A DNA stretch of 64,000 nt from Sphingomonas phyllosphaerae (GCF_029623345.1 NZ_JAPYKH010000014.1:41966-105965); one strand, 5' to 3'. Positions 33,943 through 44,982 are shown, counted from the stretch's first letter. Made by a program: numbers and translations. The notes: generated by a model not told the origin, from the letters alone.

Positions 33943-34044
33943 TGCCGTCATCCTGAACTCGTTTAAGGATCCACGGTGCTGCATGCGCCGCCACCGCCTG
34001 GTATGCGGCCCGGTGGATCCCGGACCAAGCCCGGGATGACGGCA
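33943..34044. repeat. 102-bp repeat with perfect 11-bp inverted ends
   Basis: TGCCGTCATCC (33943-33953) and GGATGACGGCA (34034-34044) are perfect inverted ends. Inside, GGATCCAC... is mirrored by ...GTGGATCC. It lies between the convergent DUF4169 and M24 genes. The ends match those at 21602 and the hairpin at 7345. Confidence 0.75.
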
Positions 34045-34082
34045 ATGGGGAAGAGAGGTCGCGCGCGCCTTGCGCCCGCCCC

Positions 34083-34763
34083 TCACCCCAGCGGGATCAG
34101 CCGCTCGTAGAAGCCAGCGAACTGCCCCTCGGGCTCGACCAGATGGATCTCGCAGATCCAGTGGCGCTCGGCGCCGTTGGCATCGGGGTCGCGCAGCCGC
34201 GTCGGGTTCTCGGCGCTGATGTGGTGGACCTGCTTGGCGCCGGGCAGCCGCGCGTGCGGGAATTCCGCGACGATATGCCCGGCGATCCGTCCGCCGAAGC
34301 GCCACCCCGCCGCCGCGGCCGACTCGCACGCGAACGCGTAGAGCGCCGCGCCGGTGAGGTCGGGCTCGGCATGGAGGCGCGCGCAGACCAGCGCGAACTG
34401 CGCCTCGAGGTCGCGACACAGCGCATGCTTCACCGGATCGTCGCCCAGCGCGTAGCTCTTGCCGACATCGGCCTCCCAGGTGCCGAACACCGGGCCGAGA
34501 TCGAGGAAGACCATGTCGTCGGCGGCGATCTCGCGCACCGGCGGGTTGTCCGCCGCGATCGCCAGCGTGTTGGCGCCGGCGCGCACGATCCGTTTGTGCC
34601 AATGTCGCTCGACTCCGAAGTCGCGCTCGGCCAGCGCGTAGATGTCGCGCTCGACGTCACGCTCGCTGCGCCCGGGCGCGATCAGTCCGCGCGCCTCGAT
34701 CGCCGCGAGCAGGTCGAGCGCGCGCCGCTCCGCCGCTTCCAGTGCCGCCCGCCGCTGCGTCAT
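34083..34763 (-). CDS. M24 family metallopeptidase (Xaa-Pro/methionine aminopeptidase fold)
   Basis: A 226-residue pita-bread-fold protein. VFLDLGPVFGTWEADVGKSY carries the two Asp metal ligands in the M24 order, then the His in GGRIAGHIVAEFP, and Glu residues in HWICEIHLVEPEGQFAGFYE. It is shorter than most family members and lacks the N-terminal creatinase domain. GGGAGG six bases before the ATG at 34763 decides the start. It overlaps no gene but nearly touches the hemerythrin-like gene. Confidence 0.82.
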   Translation of the reverse strand: MTQRRAALEAAERRALDLLAAIEARGLIAPGRSERDVERDIYALAERDFGVERHWHKRIVRAGANTLAIAADNPPVREIAADDMVFLDLGPVFGTWEADVGKSYALGDDPVKHALCRDLEAQFALVCARLHAEPDLTGAALYAFACESAAAAGWRFGGRIAGHIVAEFPHARLPGAKQVHHISAENPTRLRDPDANGAERHWICEIHLVEPEGQFAGFYERLIPLG

Positions 34764-34804
34764 CCCGTGCCTCCCGCTCCTATCATAGCGGGGAAGCGCG
34801 CCGA

Positions 34805-35179
34805 TCACAGCAGATGCCGCTCCTCCCAGGCGAGCAGGTCGTGGAAGCGGCGCTGCAAGCTCACCACCGCGGCGCGATAGCCGGCGGCATCGTCGCGGAT
34901 CGCGGCGGGCGGCCAGTGCGCGATATGCGCGCTATAATCCGCGCGCAGGCGGTCGAGCTGCTCGCGATAGACTGCCGCGGTGGGGGCGAAGCCCGGTTCG
35001 GCCGCGGCGCGCGCGGCGACGGCGCGCTGCTCCTCCTGGCTGTGCGTCTGGAAGATACGCGAGAACTCGAGCCGCTCGCGCAGCAGCACGCCGCTGGCAT
35101 GGCCGGTCGAATCCATCAGGGGGAGGAAACGCGCCATCCGCCGGCGCAGGTCATCGTGTTCGGCCGGTACGCCCGACAT
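34805..35179 (-). CDS. hemerythrin-like HHE-domain protein
   Basis: A 124-residue helical protein with widely spaced His/Glu pairs: EHDD near the start, QTHSQEEQ near the middle, SAHIAHW, and EERHLL at the end. The pattern suggests a four-helix HHE cation-binding fold that could hold a di-iron site. Several ligands cannot be assigned with certainty, so the call rests on helix pattern and spacing. It ends 42 bases before the M24 start on the same strand. Confidence 0.6.
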   Translation of the reverse strand: MSGVPAEHDDLRRRMARFLPLMDSTGHASGVLLRERLEFSRIFQTHSQEEQRAVAARAAAEPGFAPTAAVYREQLDRLRADYSAHIAHWPPAAIRDDAAGYRAAVVSLQRRFHDLLAWEERHLL

Positions 35180-35275
35180 CGTTAGCTCCTGTCTATCGAG
35201 CGACGATAGGGGCAGCGTGTTAACGAGCGGTTCGCCACGCACGACAACCCTGCACGCCGCGGCTATGCCGCGCGC

Positions 35276-36154
35276 ATGACCGAGGCCGATCTCCTCGCCC
35301 GCCTGCGCCGCCTGCCGCTCCACCCCGGCGCGCGCGGGCTGAGCGACGACACCGCGACATTGGGCGGCTACACGCTCACCACCGACACGCTGGTGGAGGG
35401 GGTCCATTTCCTCCCCGACGACCCCGCCGGCGACGTCGCGTGGAAGCTGCTCGCGACCAATTATTCCGACCTCGCCGCCAAGGGCGCGCTGGTCGAGGGC
35501 GTGCTGCTCAACTACCCGCTGCGTGACGCCGCGTGGGACGCCGCCTTCCTGGACGGGCTCGACGCCGCGCTGCGCAACCTCGGCGGCGCCCTACTCGGCG
35601 GCGACATGGTGACGCTGCCCGCGGGCGCACCGCGCGTGCTGACGCTCACCGCGATCGGGCGCGACGCGGCGGCGCCGCCGCGGTCCGGCGCGCGCGCGGG
35701 CGACTCGCTCTGGGTCACCGGCACGATCGGCGACGCCGGCGCGGGGCTGGCGATCGCGCGGGCGGGCCACGGCGAGCCTGCGCTGCTGGCGCGTTACCGC
35801 CGCCCGGTGCCGCGGCTGTCCGAGGGGCGCGCGCTCGCGCCGCTGGTCGCCGCGATGATGGACGTCTCCGACGGGCTGCTGATCGACGCCGCGCGAATGG
35901 CATCGGCGAGCGGCGTGGCGGTGACGATTGAGCTCGCCGACGTGCCGCTGGCGGCGGGCGTCACCGACGCGCTCGGCGCCGCGGCCGCAGGCGACGATTA
36001 CGAGCTGCTGTTCGCCGCCGCGCCCGACTTCGCCCCGCCGGTGCCCGCGACCCGCGTCGGGCGCTTCGAGCCCGGCGCGGGGCTGCGGCTGACCCATGTC
36101 GGGGAACCGCTGCCGACCCCTCGCCGGCTCGGGTATGAGCACGGGTTGCGCTGA
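35276..36154 (+). CDS. thiL: thiamine-monophosphate kinase
   Basis: A 292-residue ATP-dependent kinase that converts thiamine phosphate to thiamine diphosphate. The PurM-like fold shows LSDDTATLGGYTLTTDTLVE then GVHFLP (metal and substrate binding), ATNYSDLAAKGA, ALLGGDMV, and MMDVSDGLLIDAARMA with ADDYELL-like AGDDYELLFAA near the end. No thiamine riboswitch is seen, so it is probably constitutive. It precedes hppA by 80 bases. Confidence 0.95.
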   Translation: MTEADLLARLRRLPLHPGARGLSDDTATLGGYTLTTDTLVEGVHFLPDDPAGDVAWKLLATNYSDLAAKGALVEGVLLNYPLRDAAWDAAFLDGLDAALRNLGGALLGGDMVTLPAGAPRVLTLTAIGRDAAAPPRSGARAGDSLWVTGTIGDAGAGLAIARAGHGEPALLARYRRPVPRLSEGRALAPLVAAMMDVSDGLLIDAARMASASGVAVTIELADVPLAAGVTDALGAAAAGDDYELLFAAAPDFAPPVPATRVGRFEPGAGLRLTHVGEPLPTPRRLGYEHGLR

Positions 36155-36234
36155 CGTTGCAGCATGTTAGCCTCCGCTTCCCGCGCGACATCTCCCGGCG
36201 ACAGACCGGGCGCGCAACAGGAGGGATGTGAGGC

Positions 36235-38415
<2,181 letters not shown>

Positions 38416-38430
38416 GGCGGGCGAGTCCTC

Positions 38431-38456
38431 GATCCTCCCCGCTTACGGGGAGGATC
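38431..38456 (+). terminator. rho-independent-like terminator after hppA
   Basis: GATCCTCCCC and GGGGAGGATC form a perfect 10-bp stem around a GCTTAC loop, followed by TTCTTCCTC. It lies 15 bases after the hppA stop. Confidence 0.8.
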
Positions 38457-38579
38457 TTCTTCCTCTCGACCCGAATTGATCCACTTCGGACCGCCCGCCG
38501 CTCGCGCCGCCCGGCTCCGCTCCATTCCGGACAAACCATGTCGTGACGTCACCGTGACAACCACGCTCCGTTCGCGCGC

Positions 38580-40019
38580 ATGGGTACGAACCGGCCGACG
38601 AACCACCTCTACTATGGCGACAATCTCGACGTGCTGCGGCGCGAGATCGCGGACGCCAGCGTCGACCTGATCTACCTCGATCCACCCTTCAACTCGAACG
38701 CCAGCTACAACATCCTCTTCCGCGCGCCCGACGGCGCGGGCACCGCGGCGCAGGTCGAGGCCTTCCACGACAGCTGGCACTGGAACGACGCCGCCGCCGA
38801 TGCTTTCGATCAGGTCGCGCGCAGCGGCCACCCGCACGCCTTCCAGCTGCTCGATTCGCTGCGTCGTTTCCTCGGCGAGAACGACATGCTCGCCTATCTC
38901 GCGATGATGACGATCCGGCTGATCGAGCTGCGCCGCGTGCTCAAGCCCAGCGGCAGCCTCTATCTCCACTGCGACCCGACCGCGGGCCATTACCTCAAGC
39001 TGCTGCTCGACGGCGTGTTCGCGCCGCGCGCCTTCCGCCGCGAGATCGTGTGGCGCTCGGGCTGGGTGAGCGGCTTCAAGACTCGCACCGGCAACTGGGT
39101 GCGCAACCACGACACGATCTTCTACTACGTCCGCGATCCCGCCGCCGATTGGACCTTCAACAAGCAATATGTCGCGCACGCCGCGGGCTACGAGCGCCGC
39201 GGCGGGGGCGCCAACCCGCTCGGCAAGCCGATCGACGACGTGTGGGACGATCCCGCGCTCTACTCGCCCAACATCAAGTCCTTCTCGGTCGAGAAGCTGG
39301 GCTATCCGACACAGAAACCGGTCGCGCTGCTGGAGCGGATCATCGCCGCCTCGTCGCGGCCGGGCGACCTGGTGCTCGATCCCTTCTGCGGCTGCGGCAC
39401 CGCGGTGCATGCCGCGCAGAAGCTCGAGCGGCGCTGGGTCGGGATCGACGTGACGCACCTTGCCATCGCGCTGATCGAGAAACGCCTGCACGCCGCCTTT
39501 CCCGAGGCGCGCTTCACCGTCGAGGGCACGCCGCGCGACCTCGCCTCGGCCGAGGACCTGGCGCGGCGCGACCGCTACCAGTTTCAATGGTGGGTCGTCT
39601 TCCTGATCGGCGCGATGCCGCATGGCGGGCGGCGCAAGGGAGCGGACGGCGGGGTCGACGGGCTGCTCTACTGCCGGCCCGACGGGCGCACGATCGAGCG
39701 CGCGTTGGTGTCGGTGAAGAGCGGCGAGCAGGTCGGCGTGGCGATGGTACGCGAGCTCCACTCGGCGATGGTGCGCGACCGCGCGATCGCGGGCGTGTTC
39801 GTCACTCGCGCTGCGCCGACCGAGCCGATGATCCGCGAGGCCGCCGCCGTAGGGCGGTTCGCCAGCAGCGCGACCGGCCGGAGCTACGCGCGGTTGCAGA
39901 TCCTGACGCTCGCCGAACTGATGGCGGGCAAGCGCCCCGACCTTCCGCACGTCGACCCACATGCCGCTTTCCGCCAGGCCGTGCGCGAGGATCGTGGCGG
40001 CCAGGGCTCGCTGCTCTGA
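38580..40019 (+). CDS. site-specific DNA methyltransferase with a C-terminal Mrr-like nuclease domain
   Basis: A 479-residue protein. Residues 1-300 are a beta-class N6-adenine/N4-cytosine methyltransferase: motif IV is LIYLDPPFNSN (Asp34-Phe37), and motif I is LVLDPFCGCGTAVHAAQ near residue 260, in the beta-class order. The C-terminal part (residues about 330-420) has GADGGVDGLLYC and ALVSVKSGEQVG, matching a PD-(D/E)xK/Mrr layout with Ser in place of the second acidic residue. It stands alone with no separate restriction gene. Recognition sequence unknown. Confidence 0.87.
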   Translation: MGTNRPTNHLYYGDNLDVLRREIADASVDLIYLDPPFNSNASYNILFRAPDGAGTAAQVEAFHDSWHWNDAAADAFDQVARSGHPHAFQLLDSLRRFLGENDMLAYLAMMTIRLIELRRVLKPSGSLYLHCDPTAGHYLKLLLDGVFAPRAFRREIVWRSGWVSGFKTRTGNWVRNHDTIFYYVRDPAADWTFNKQYVAHAAGYERRGGGANPLGKPIDDVWDDPALYSPNIKSFSVEKLGYPTQKPVALLERIIAASSRPGDLVLDPFCGCGTAVHAAQKLERRWVGIDVTHLAIALIEKRLHAAFPEARFTVEGTPRDLASAEDLARRDRYQFQWWVVFLIGAMPHGGRRKGADGGVDGLLYCRPDGRTIERALVSVKSGEQVGVAMVRELHSAMVRDRAIAGVFVTRAAPTEPMIREAAAVGRFASSATGRSYARLQILTLAELMAGKRPDLPHVDPHAAFRQAVREDRGGQGSLL

Positions 40020-40137
40020 GGCGAAGGCGGCATGAGCGGGGGCGGAGGGAGGGTCGGAGGACTAGCGCGGTCCTTCTGCGATCTATCTTCCGGTGCCGCG
40101 AGATGCTCGCAAGAGAAGACGATATCTCCCCCACACG

Positions 40138-40168
40138 CCACCCCGGCGCACGCCGGAGTCCAGTTGGG
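40138..40168. repeat. REP-like palindrome (CCCCGGCG type)
   Basis: ACCCCGGCGCACGCCGGAGT followed by CCAGTTGGG, the same tail as the copies at 10031 and 32311. Confidence 0.65.
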
Positions 40169-40206
40169 TGAAGCTTGGCGATGACGTACGCAGGTCCCCC
40201 ACCCGG

Positions 40207-40226
40207 GCCCCGGCGTCCGCCGGGGC
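40207..40226. repeat. REP-like palindrome (CCCCGGCG type)
   Basis: GCCCCGGCG and CGCCGGGGC arms around TC, then GGTCC. Almost identical to the copy at 7474. Confidence 0.7.
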
Positions 40227-40369
40227 GGTCCATCGTTGTTTATCAGAGCTCACGAACGCGCGCGGGCCCAGCGCTAGACGGACGGGGACCGGCAGCGCCT
40301 GCGACGCCGGAGCCCACGCGGTACACGAGGGAGTTGACGACCATTTCACCGCTGCAACCACCTTAGCCG

Positions 40370-40882
40370 CTACCCCACTCCATCCGCCAGCGCGAGCAGC
40401 TCGGCGCGCTGCGCCGGCGTCAGCAGCACGAGCGGCACGAACGGCGGCACCCCGCCGTCGCGCCGGCGGAACAGCAGCAGCGCGCCCTGCTCCACAGCCG
40501 CCACCTCGTCCCAGCCGAGCCGCAGCGTGCCGCGCGGCGAAGCCAGCACCAGCCCGCTCTCGCGCCACGCCAGCGTGGTGAGCAGCGCGGTCTCGGGCTG
40601 GCGCGCGAAGCGGCGCCGGACACGTCGCATCAGCCGACGTCGTGCCACGAGCGGCGCCACCAGCAGCATCGCCGCGCTCCAGCCCAGCGCGGCGAGCACC
40701 AGCGCCACCTCCATCGCGACCCTTTCGCCCGCGCCGAGATCGCCCGTGCCGAGCGCGACCGCGAGCCCCGCCCAGGGCAGCGCAATGGAGGCGACGCGAC
40801 GCCGCCAGCCGCGCCCCGCGGCGTCCGCGCGCGTTGCCGCCAGTAGGTCCTCGTAGCGCAGCGTGAAGGTGGTAGCCCCCAT
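40370..40882 (-). CDS. YcxB-like membrane protein, unknown function
   Basis: A 170-residue protein. FTLRYEDLLAATRADAAGRG opens it, two membrane helices follow (residues 31-45 and 57-79: VALVLAALGWSAAMLLVAPL), then a soluble domain with LRLGWDEVAAVEQGALLLF. This two-helix, then beta-rich layout is typical of YcxB-like proteins. No enzyme motif. It is divergent from infA. Confidence 0.65.
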   Translation of the reverse strand: MGATTFTLRYEDLLAATRADAAGRGWRRRVASIALPWAGLAVALGTGDLGAGERVAMEVALVLAALGWSAAMLLVAPLVARRRLMRRVRRRFARQPETALLTTLAWRESGLVLASPRGTLRLGWDEVAAVEQGALLLFRRRDGGVPPFVPLVLLTPAQRAELLALADGVG

Positions 40883-41047
40883 GCCCCACTATAGGCGGCT
40901 GCTCGTGCCGGCTTGCCGAACCGCCCGACACTGTCCATATACGAAGCGCGCCGCACCTTCGGGTCGCCGCGCGATCCACGCGCTCGCCTTTCCTTTCTCC
41001 GCCGTCTCGGCTAAGGGCGCGCGCATTCAGCGCGAAAGAGACACCGT

Positions 41048-41293
41048 TTGGCGAAAGAAGAACTCCTCGAGATGCGCGGGCAGGTGGTGGAGCTGCTGCC
41101 CAACGCGATGTTCCGCGTCCGGCTCGAGAACGACCATGAGATCCTCGGCCACACCGCGGGCAAGATGCGCAAGAACCGCATCCGCGTCCTCGTCGGCGAC
41201 GAGGTGCTGGTCGAGCTGACCCCATACGACCTCACCAAGGGTCGCATCACCTATCGCTTCATGCCCGGCCGCGGCGGCCCCGGCCCGTCCTGA
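41048..41293 (+). CDS. infA: translation initiation factor IF-1 (TTG start)
   Basis: An 81-residue OB-fold factor: [20 protein letters not shown] then [40 protein letters not shown], and ITYRF. It binds the 30S A site during initiation. The only start that gives the conserved N-terminus is TTG at 41048; the ribosome-binding site is weak. The tail ([10 protein letters not shown]) extends past the usual 72 residues. It heads a compact group with maf, an RNase E/G protein and yacG. Confidence 0.96.
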   Translation: MAKEELLEMRGQVVELLPNAMFRVRLENDHEILGHTAGKMRKNRIRVLVGDEVLVELTPYDLTKGRITYRFMPGRGGPGPS

Positions 41294-41337
41294 GCCGCGC
41301 GCCGGACGAGCTCTCCCATGACGATGACGGTGAGAGC

Positions 41338-41928
41338 GTGACGCCGTCCAACGGCGCCGCGCCGCTGGTGCTCGCCTCCTCCTCGCCGCGCCGCCGCGAC
41401 CTGCTCGCGCGGCTCGGCGTGGTGCCCGCGCGGACCGAATCCCCCGACATCGACGAGTCGCCGCGCCCGCGCGAGCTGCCGCGCGCCTATGCGCTGCGTC
41501 TCGCCGAAGAGAAAGCGCGCGCGGTGACGCGCGACGCGGGCGAGGCGGTGCTCGCCGGTGACACCACGATCGCGCTCGGCCGCCGTATCCTGCCGCCCGC
41601 GACCGACGAGGAAGTGCAGCGTACCCTGCTGCGGCTGCTAGCCGGGCGGCGCCACCACGCGCTCTCGGCGGTGTGCGTGATCGCTCCCGATGGTCGCGCG
41701 CGCACCCGGCTGGCCGACACGGTGGTCGCATTCAAGCCGCTGAGCGAGAAAGAAATCGACTCATACGTCGCGTGCGGCGAGGGGCTCGGCAAGGCGGGCG
41801 GTTATGCCATCCAGGGCCGCGCCGAGGCGTTCGTACGCTTCCTCGCCGGGAGCCATTCGGGGGTGATCGGCCTGCCGCTATTCGAGACGCGCGCGCTGCT
41901 CGCCACCGCGGGCGTCGTCCTTGGCTGA
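41338..41928 (+). CDS. maf: Maf-family nucleoside triphosphate pyrophosphatase
   Basis: A 196-residue house-cleaning pyrophosphatase acting on non-canonical or modified nucleotides. LVLASSSPRRRDLLARLGV is the Maf signature, then EKARAVTRDAGEAVLAGDTT (metal-binding Asp) and GKAGGYAIQGRAEAFVRFLA near the end. The GTG at 41338 is the only start in frame after the stop of infA; GGTGAG lies just upstream. The stop overlaps the TTG start of the next gene. Confidence 0.93.
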   Translation: MTPSNGAAPLVLASSSPRRRDLLARLGVVPARTESPDIDESPRPRELPRAYALRLAEEKARAVTRDAGEAVLAGDTTIALGRRILPPATDEEVQRTLLRLLAGRRHHALSAVCVIAPDGRARTRLADTVVAFKPLSEKEIDSYVACGEGLGKAGGYAIQGRAEAFVRFLAGSHSGVIGLPLFETRALLATAGVVLG

Positions 41929-42844
41929 GTGGCTGTTCGAGGAGGGCATCGGCGAGGCGCGGGCCGCGCTGGTGGAGGGCGAGCGCATCCTCGCCGCGCG
42001 GATCGAGCTGCCCGACAGCCTGCGCGTCGGCACGATCGCGCCCGCGCGGCTGCGCGAGCGCCAGGTCGCGGTGCTGGAGGACGGTAGCGAACTGCTGCTC
42101 GACCGCGCGCCACCGAGGGTGACGCTGGGCGCGCGGCTGACGGTGGAGGTGACGCGCGAGGCGATCCCGGAGCAAGGCCGCGCCAAGCGCGCGCGTGGCC
42201 GTGTCACCGACGCGCCCGCCGTCGCGGGCGCGAGCCTGCGCGAACGGATCGCGGCGACCGGGCTACCCGTGATCGAGCCACGCGCGCATGAGGCCGACGT
42301 GCTCGAGGCGGCGGGCTGGTCCGAGGTGCTGGAGGAGGCGCGCACCGGCGAGATCGCCTTCGCCGGCGGCGCGCTGCGGATGTCCCCCACCCCGGCGATG
42401 ACGCTGTTCGACGTCGACGGCGACGACGCGCCCGACTCGCTCGCGCTGCGCGCCGCGACCGCGGTGGCACTGGCGATCCGGCGCCACGGCATCGGCGGCT
42501 CGATCGGGATCGACTTTCCCAGCGTTACCGGCAAGGCGGCGCGCCAGGCGGTCGCCGCCGCGCTCGACGCCGCGCTGCCGCCGCCGTTCGAGCGCACCGC
42601 GGTCAACGGCTTCGGTTTCCTGCAAGTGGTGCGTCCGCGCCCGCGCGCCTCTTTGCCCGAGCGGCTGCGCGAGGATCCCGTCGGTGCCGAGGCGCGCGCC
42701 GCGCTACGCCGGATCGAGCGCGAGCCGCCGAGCGCCTCGCCGCGCCACCGCCTGCCCGAGCCGGTGCGCGCGCGTGTGCTGGCCACCCCCGATTGGCAGG
42801 ACGCGCTGCTGCGCCGCACCGGCCGGTTGCTGATCTTCGAGTGA
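41921..42844 (+). CDS. short ribonuclease E/G-family protein
   Basis: A 307-residue protein aligned with the RNase E/G catalytic fold: MAEWLFEEGIGEARAALVEG (S1-like start), then a DNase-like region with AMTLFDVDGDD, whose Asp residues match the metal-binding site, and GIGGSIGIDFPSV. RNase E and G are much longer, so this is the truncated alphaproteobacterial form seen between maf and yacG. Activity is uncertain. It starts with TTG at 41921, inside the end of maf. Confidence 0.8.
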   Translation: MAEWLFEEGIGEARAALVEGERILAARIELPDSLRVGTIAPARLRERQVAVLEDGSELLLDRAPPRVTLGARLTVEVTREAIPEQGRAKRARGRVTDAPAVAGASLRERIAATGLPVIEPRAHEADVLEAAGWSEVLEEARTGEIAFAGGALRMSPTPAMTLFDVDGDDAPDSLALRAATAVALAIRRHGIGGSIGIDFPSVTGKAARQAVAAALDAALPPPFERTAVNGFGFLQVVRPRPRASLPERLREDPVGAEARAALRRIEREPPSASPRHRLPEPVRARVLATPDWQDALLRRTGRLLIFE

Positions 42845-43023
42845 TGACCCAGCGCTGCCCGATCTGCGCCGCCCCGGCGCACCCCGACCATGGTCCCTTC
42901 TGCGGCCGCGGCTGCAAGGACCGTGACCTGCTGCGCTGGCTCGGCGACGGCTATCGCCTGCCCGGGCCCGCGATCGACGACGACATGCAGGAGGGGCTGG
43001 ACAAGCCGCGCGACACCGCCTAG
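42844..43023 (+). CDS. yacG: DNA gyrase inhibitor YacG
   Basis: A 59-residue zinc-finger protein with CPICAAPAHPDHGPFCGRGC providing the four cysteines (CxxC...CxxxC), then KDRDLLRWLGDGYRLPGPAI. YacG binds GyrB and blocks DNA binding. The ATG overlaps the stop of the RNase gene. This maf-rng-yacG order is common in alphaproteobacteria. Confidence 0.93.
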   Translation: MTQRCPICAAPAHPDHGPFCGRGCKDRDLLRWLGDGYRLPGPAIDDDMQEGLDKPRDTA

Positions 43024-43054
43024 GGACCGCGCCTCACCGCTCGGCGAGCGGTGC

Positions 43055-43130
43055 GCCCAAGTAGCTCAGTTGGTAGAGCATACGACTGAAAATCGTAGTG
43101 TCGGTGGTTCGATCCCGCCCTTGGGCACCA
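43055..43130 (+). tRNA. tRNA-Phe (GAA)
   Basis: A 76-base cloverleaf with encoded CCA. The acceptor is GCCCAAG/CTTGGGC, the D-arm is GCTCAGTTGGTAGAGC, and the anticodon loop CTGAAAA carries GAA between 5-bp stems (ACGA/TCGT). The variable loop and GGTTCGATCCC T-arm are normal. It is immediately followed by an integrase relic. Confidence 0.97.
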
Positions 43131-43304
43131 TTCCCCTATTTTACAGCAGCTCGACTATCCGCAAAACGGACGAGGCCCGCTCAGCTTAGGGTGTCGTGGC
43201 GAGTGCCAGCCCGACCCACTGCCAGCCGGGACAACGCGGATGCTGTCGGGGTGTCGATCGCGACACTTGGGGGTACCGGTTGTTCCTCGAGCTCGCCTGC
43301 CGCC

Positions 43305-43651
43305 GCGCTGCCGGCCGCACCGCGCCATACAAGCTGAGCGACGCCCACGGCCTCTTCCTCTACGTCACGCTGAGTGGCTATCGCTCTTGGCGGAGATAGT
43401 ATCACGTCGCTGGCAAGGAAAAGCGTTTTAATTTCGGCTCTTGTCCGACGATCTCGCTGGCGCGGGCGCGCGAGCAGCGGGAGGCAGCGGCACGCGCGCT
43501 GAGCGACGGCATCGTCCCTGTGGTCGACACGCGCCAGCGCGCGACAGTGCCCGCCCCCATCGATGCACCGGTCGCTTGTTCGACGGCTCTCCAGTTATAC
43601 CGCGCCGGTGTCATAGCCACTCGGTCCTGGCCACGTGCATCGCGCCACTGA
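43305..43651 (+). pseudogene. N-terminal fragment of a tyrosine-type integrase (DUF4102), with an in-frame stop
   Basis: Reading from the YKLSDAHGLFLYVTLSGYRS segment the frame gives SWRR, a TAG stop at 43397, then YHVAGKEKRFNFGSCPTISL and ARAREQREAAARALSDGI before a TGA at 43649. This is the arm-type DNA-binding region of P4-like integrases, which use tRNA genes as attachment sites. The start and the whole catalytic domain are missing. It lies 175 bases downstream of tRNA-Phe, where such an integrase would be found. Confidence 0.8.
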
Positions 43652-43690
43652 TCGCGGGCAGCGACCTTTCCCGCGGCGCAGGCGAACGCG

Positions 43691-44680
43691 TCAGGCCAGT
43701 GAGAGCCGCTCGTGCACGAAGCGGGTGACCTCGCGGGAGGCGGCGCGATCCTCGGGCGCTCCGCCGAACCCACCGTGCGGCATGGCCTCGAACACGTGGA
43801 GCTCGGCGGACACCTGCGCGGCGAGAAGCGAGCGGTGCATGCGCACCGTGTTCGACAGGAACAGGTCGCGCGTGCCCGTCAGGAGTAGCGCGGGCGGGAA
43901 ACCAGTCACGTCGCCGAAGAGCGGAGAGAGATAGGGATCTTCCAGATCGGTTCCGCCGGCATACAGAAGGTTACTCGCCATCAGCGACCCCGGCAGCACC
44001 ACATCAACCCCGGCATTGACCGCGAAGCTGTCGCCGCTTTCCGTCAGGTCGACCTCGGGCGACAGCAGCACCAGCGCGGCGGGCATCGGGAGGCCCTCGT
44101 CTCTGGCGCGCAACAGCATCGCGGCGGCCAGGTTGCCGCCTGCCGAGCGTCCCCCGACGACGATACGATGGGCCGGGCGACGGTCGAGCGCCGCGCGATA
44201 GGCCGCGACGCAATCATCGAGCGCCGCCGGATAGCGATGCTCGGGTGCCAGGCGATAATCGATGCTCCAGACCGTCAGGCCGAGCTGGTCGGCCTGTACG
44301 CGCGCGCCGTGCCGACAGGCTTCGCCCCCGCCAAAGACCAAGGCACCGCCGTGCAGCTCCAGGTAAATCGCGTCTGCCGCGATCGGTGCCGCGGGCGTGG
44401 CGACGTGGACCAACGCGCCCTCGAGGCGGGTAGTCGCAATGGCCGCCGTGGGCGCGTCGGCTGCGGCCGCGAGGATGCGCGCGTAATTCGTATCGACCGC
44501 CGCTTTGATCTTCTCCCAGCCTGCCCCGTCGTCGTGCGCCGGCAGCTCGAAAAGCGCGTTGAGCGGCACGCCGTCTGTCCCGATCAGGCGCTCCAGCGCG
44601 GCGCGCGCCTCCACGCTGATCGAGATGGGAGCCGGTATCGTGCGTGCCTTCAGCCGTAGCGATCGTTCATCCGTGCTCAT
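43691..44680 (-). CDS. HSL-family alpha/beta hydrolase (family IV esterase)
   Basis: A 329-residue carboxylesterase. LELHGGALVFGG gives the oxyanion-hole HGG motif, IVVGGRSAGGNLAAAM the catalytic Ser (GxSxG-like GRSAG), LLLTGTRDLFLS the Asp, and FEAMPHGGFGG the His. These are the hallmarks of hormone-sensitive-lipase relatives acting on short-chain esters. AGGGAG precedes the ATG at 44680; an upstream start would add 14 residues. It is the last gene of the minus-strand accessory block. Confidence 0.88.
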   Translation of the reverse strand: MSTDERSLRLKARTIPAPISISVEARAALERLIGTDGVPLNALFELPAHDDGAGWEKIKAAVDTNYARILAAAADAPTAAIATTRLEGALVHVATPAAPIAADAIYLELHGGALVFGGGEACRHGARVQADQLGLTVWSIDYRLAPEHRYPAALDDCVAAYRAALDRRPAHRIVVGGRSAGGNLAAAMLLRARDEGLPMPAALVLLSPEVDLTESGDSFAVNAGVDVVLPGSLMASNLLYAGGTDLEDPYLSPLFGDVTGFPPALLLTGTRDLFLSNTVRMHRSLLAAQVSAELHVFEAMPHGGFGGAPEDRAASREVTRFVHERLSLA

Positions 44681-44982
44681 CTGCTGCTCCCTTCCTCTTC
44701 CGCCAGCGCTTTGCAGCATCAAACCCGCGCATCCGCGTCGCGGCGTGAGCTATCTTCCCGACCGCCTCGCGTCCGGTCTCGTCAACCATCCGTCCGGCGG
44801 GTGCTTAGTGTCGGAGCCTCTTCTCCGATCAAGAGTCGCGTCGAGCGAGAGTCGAAGGTGTAGTTACATCCCGCGGGAAGCCCCGATTGTCCCAGATTGC
44901 CGAGGATCGGTGACGCCTTATCGCCGCCACGCGCGACGGAGACGGCATGTTTCGTGGCCCTCGCCGCGCCCATGCCGATCGT
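44681..44982. other. intergenic stretch, no gene seen
   Basis: Lies between the hydrolase and the degraded esterase-like gene. Only short antisense frames occur and no strong hairpin was found. Confidence 0.35.

Larger units (their letters stand above)
40020..40369. other. intergenic region with two REP-like palindromes, no gene
   Basis: Holds the repeats at 40138 and 40207. No coding frame looks real and no tRNA or clear terminator is seen. Confidence 0.45.
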
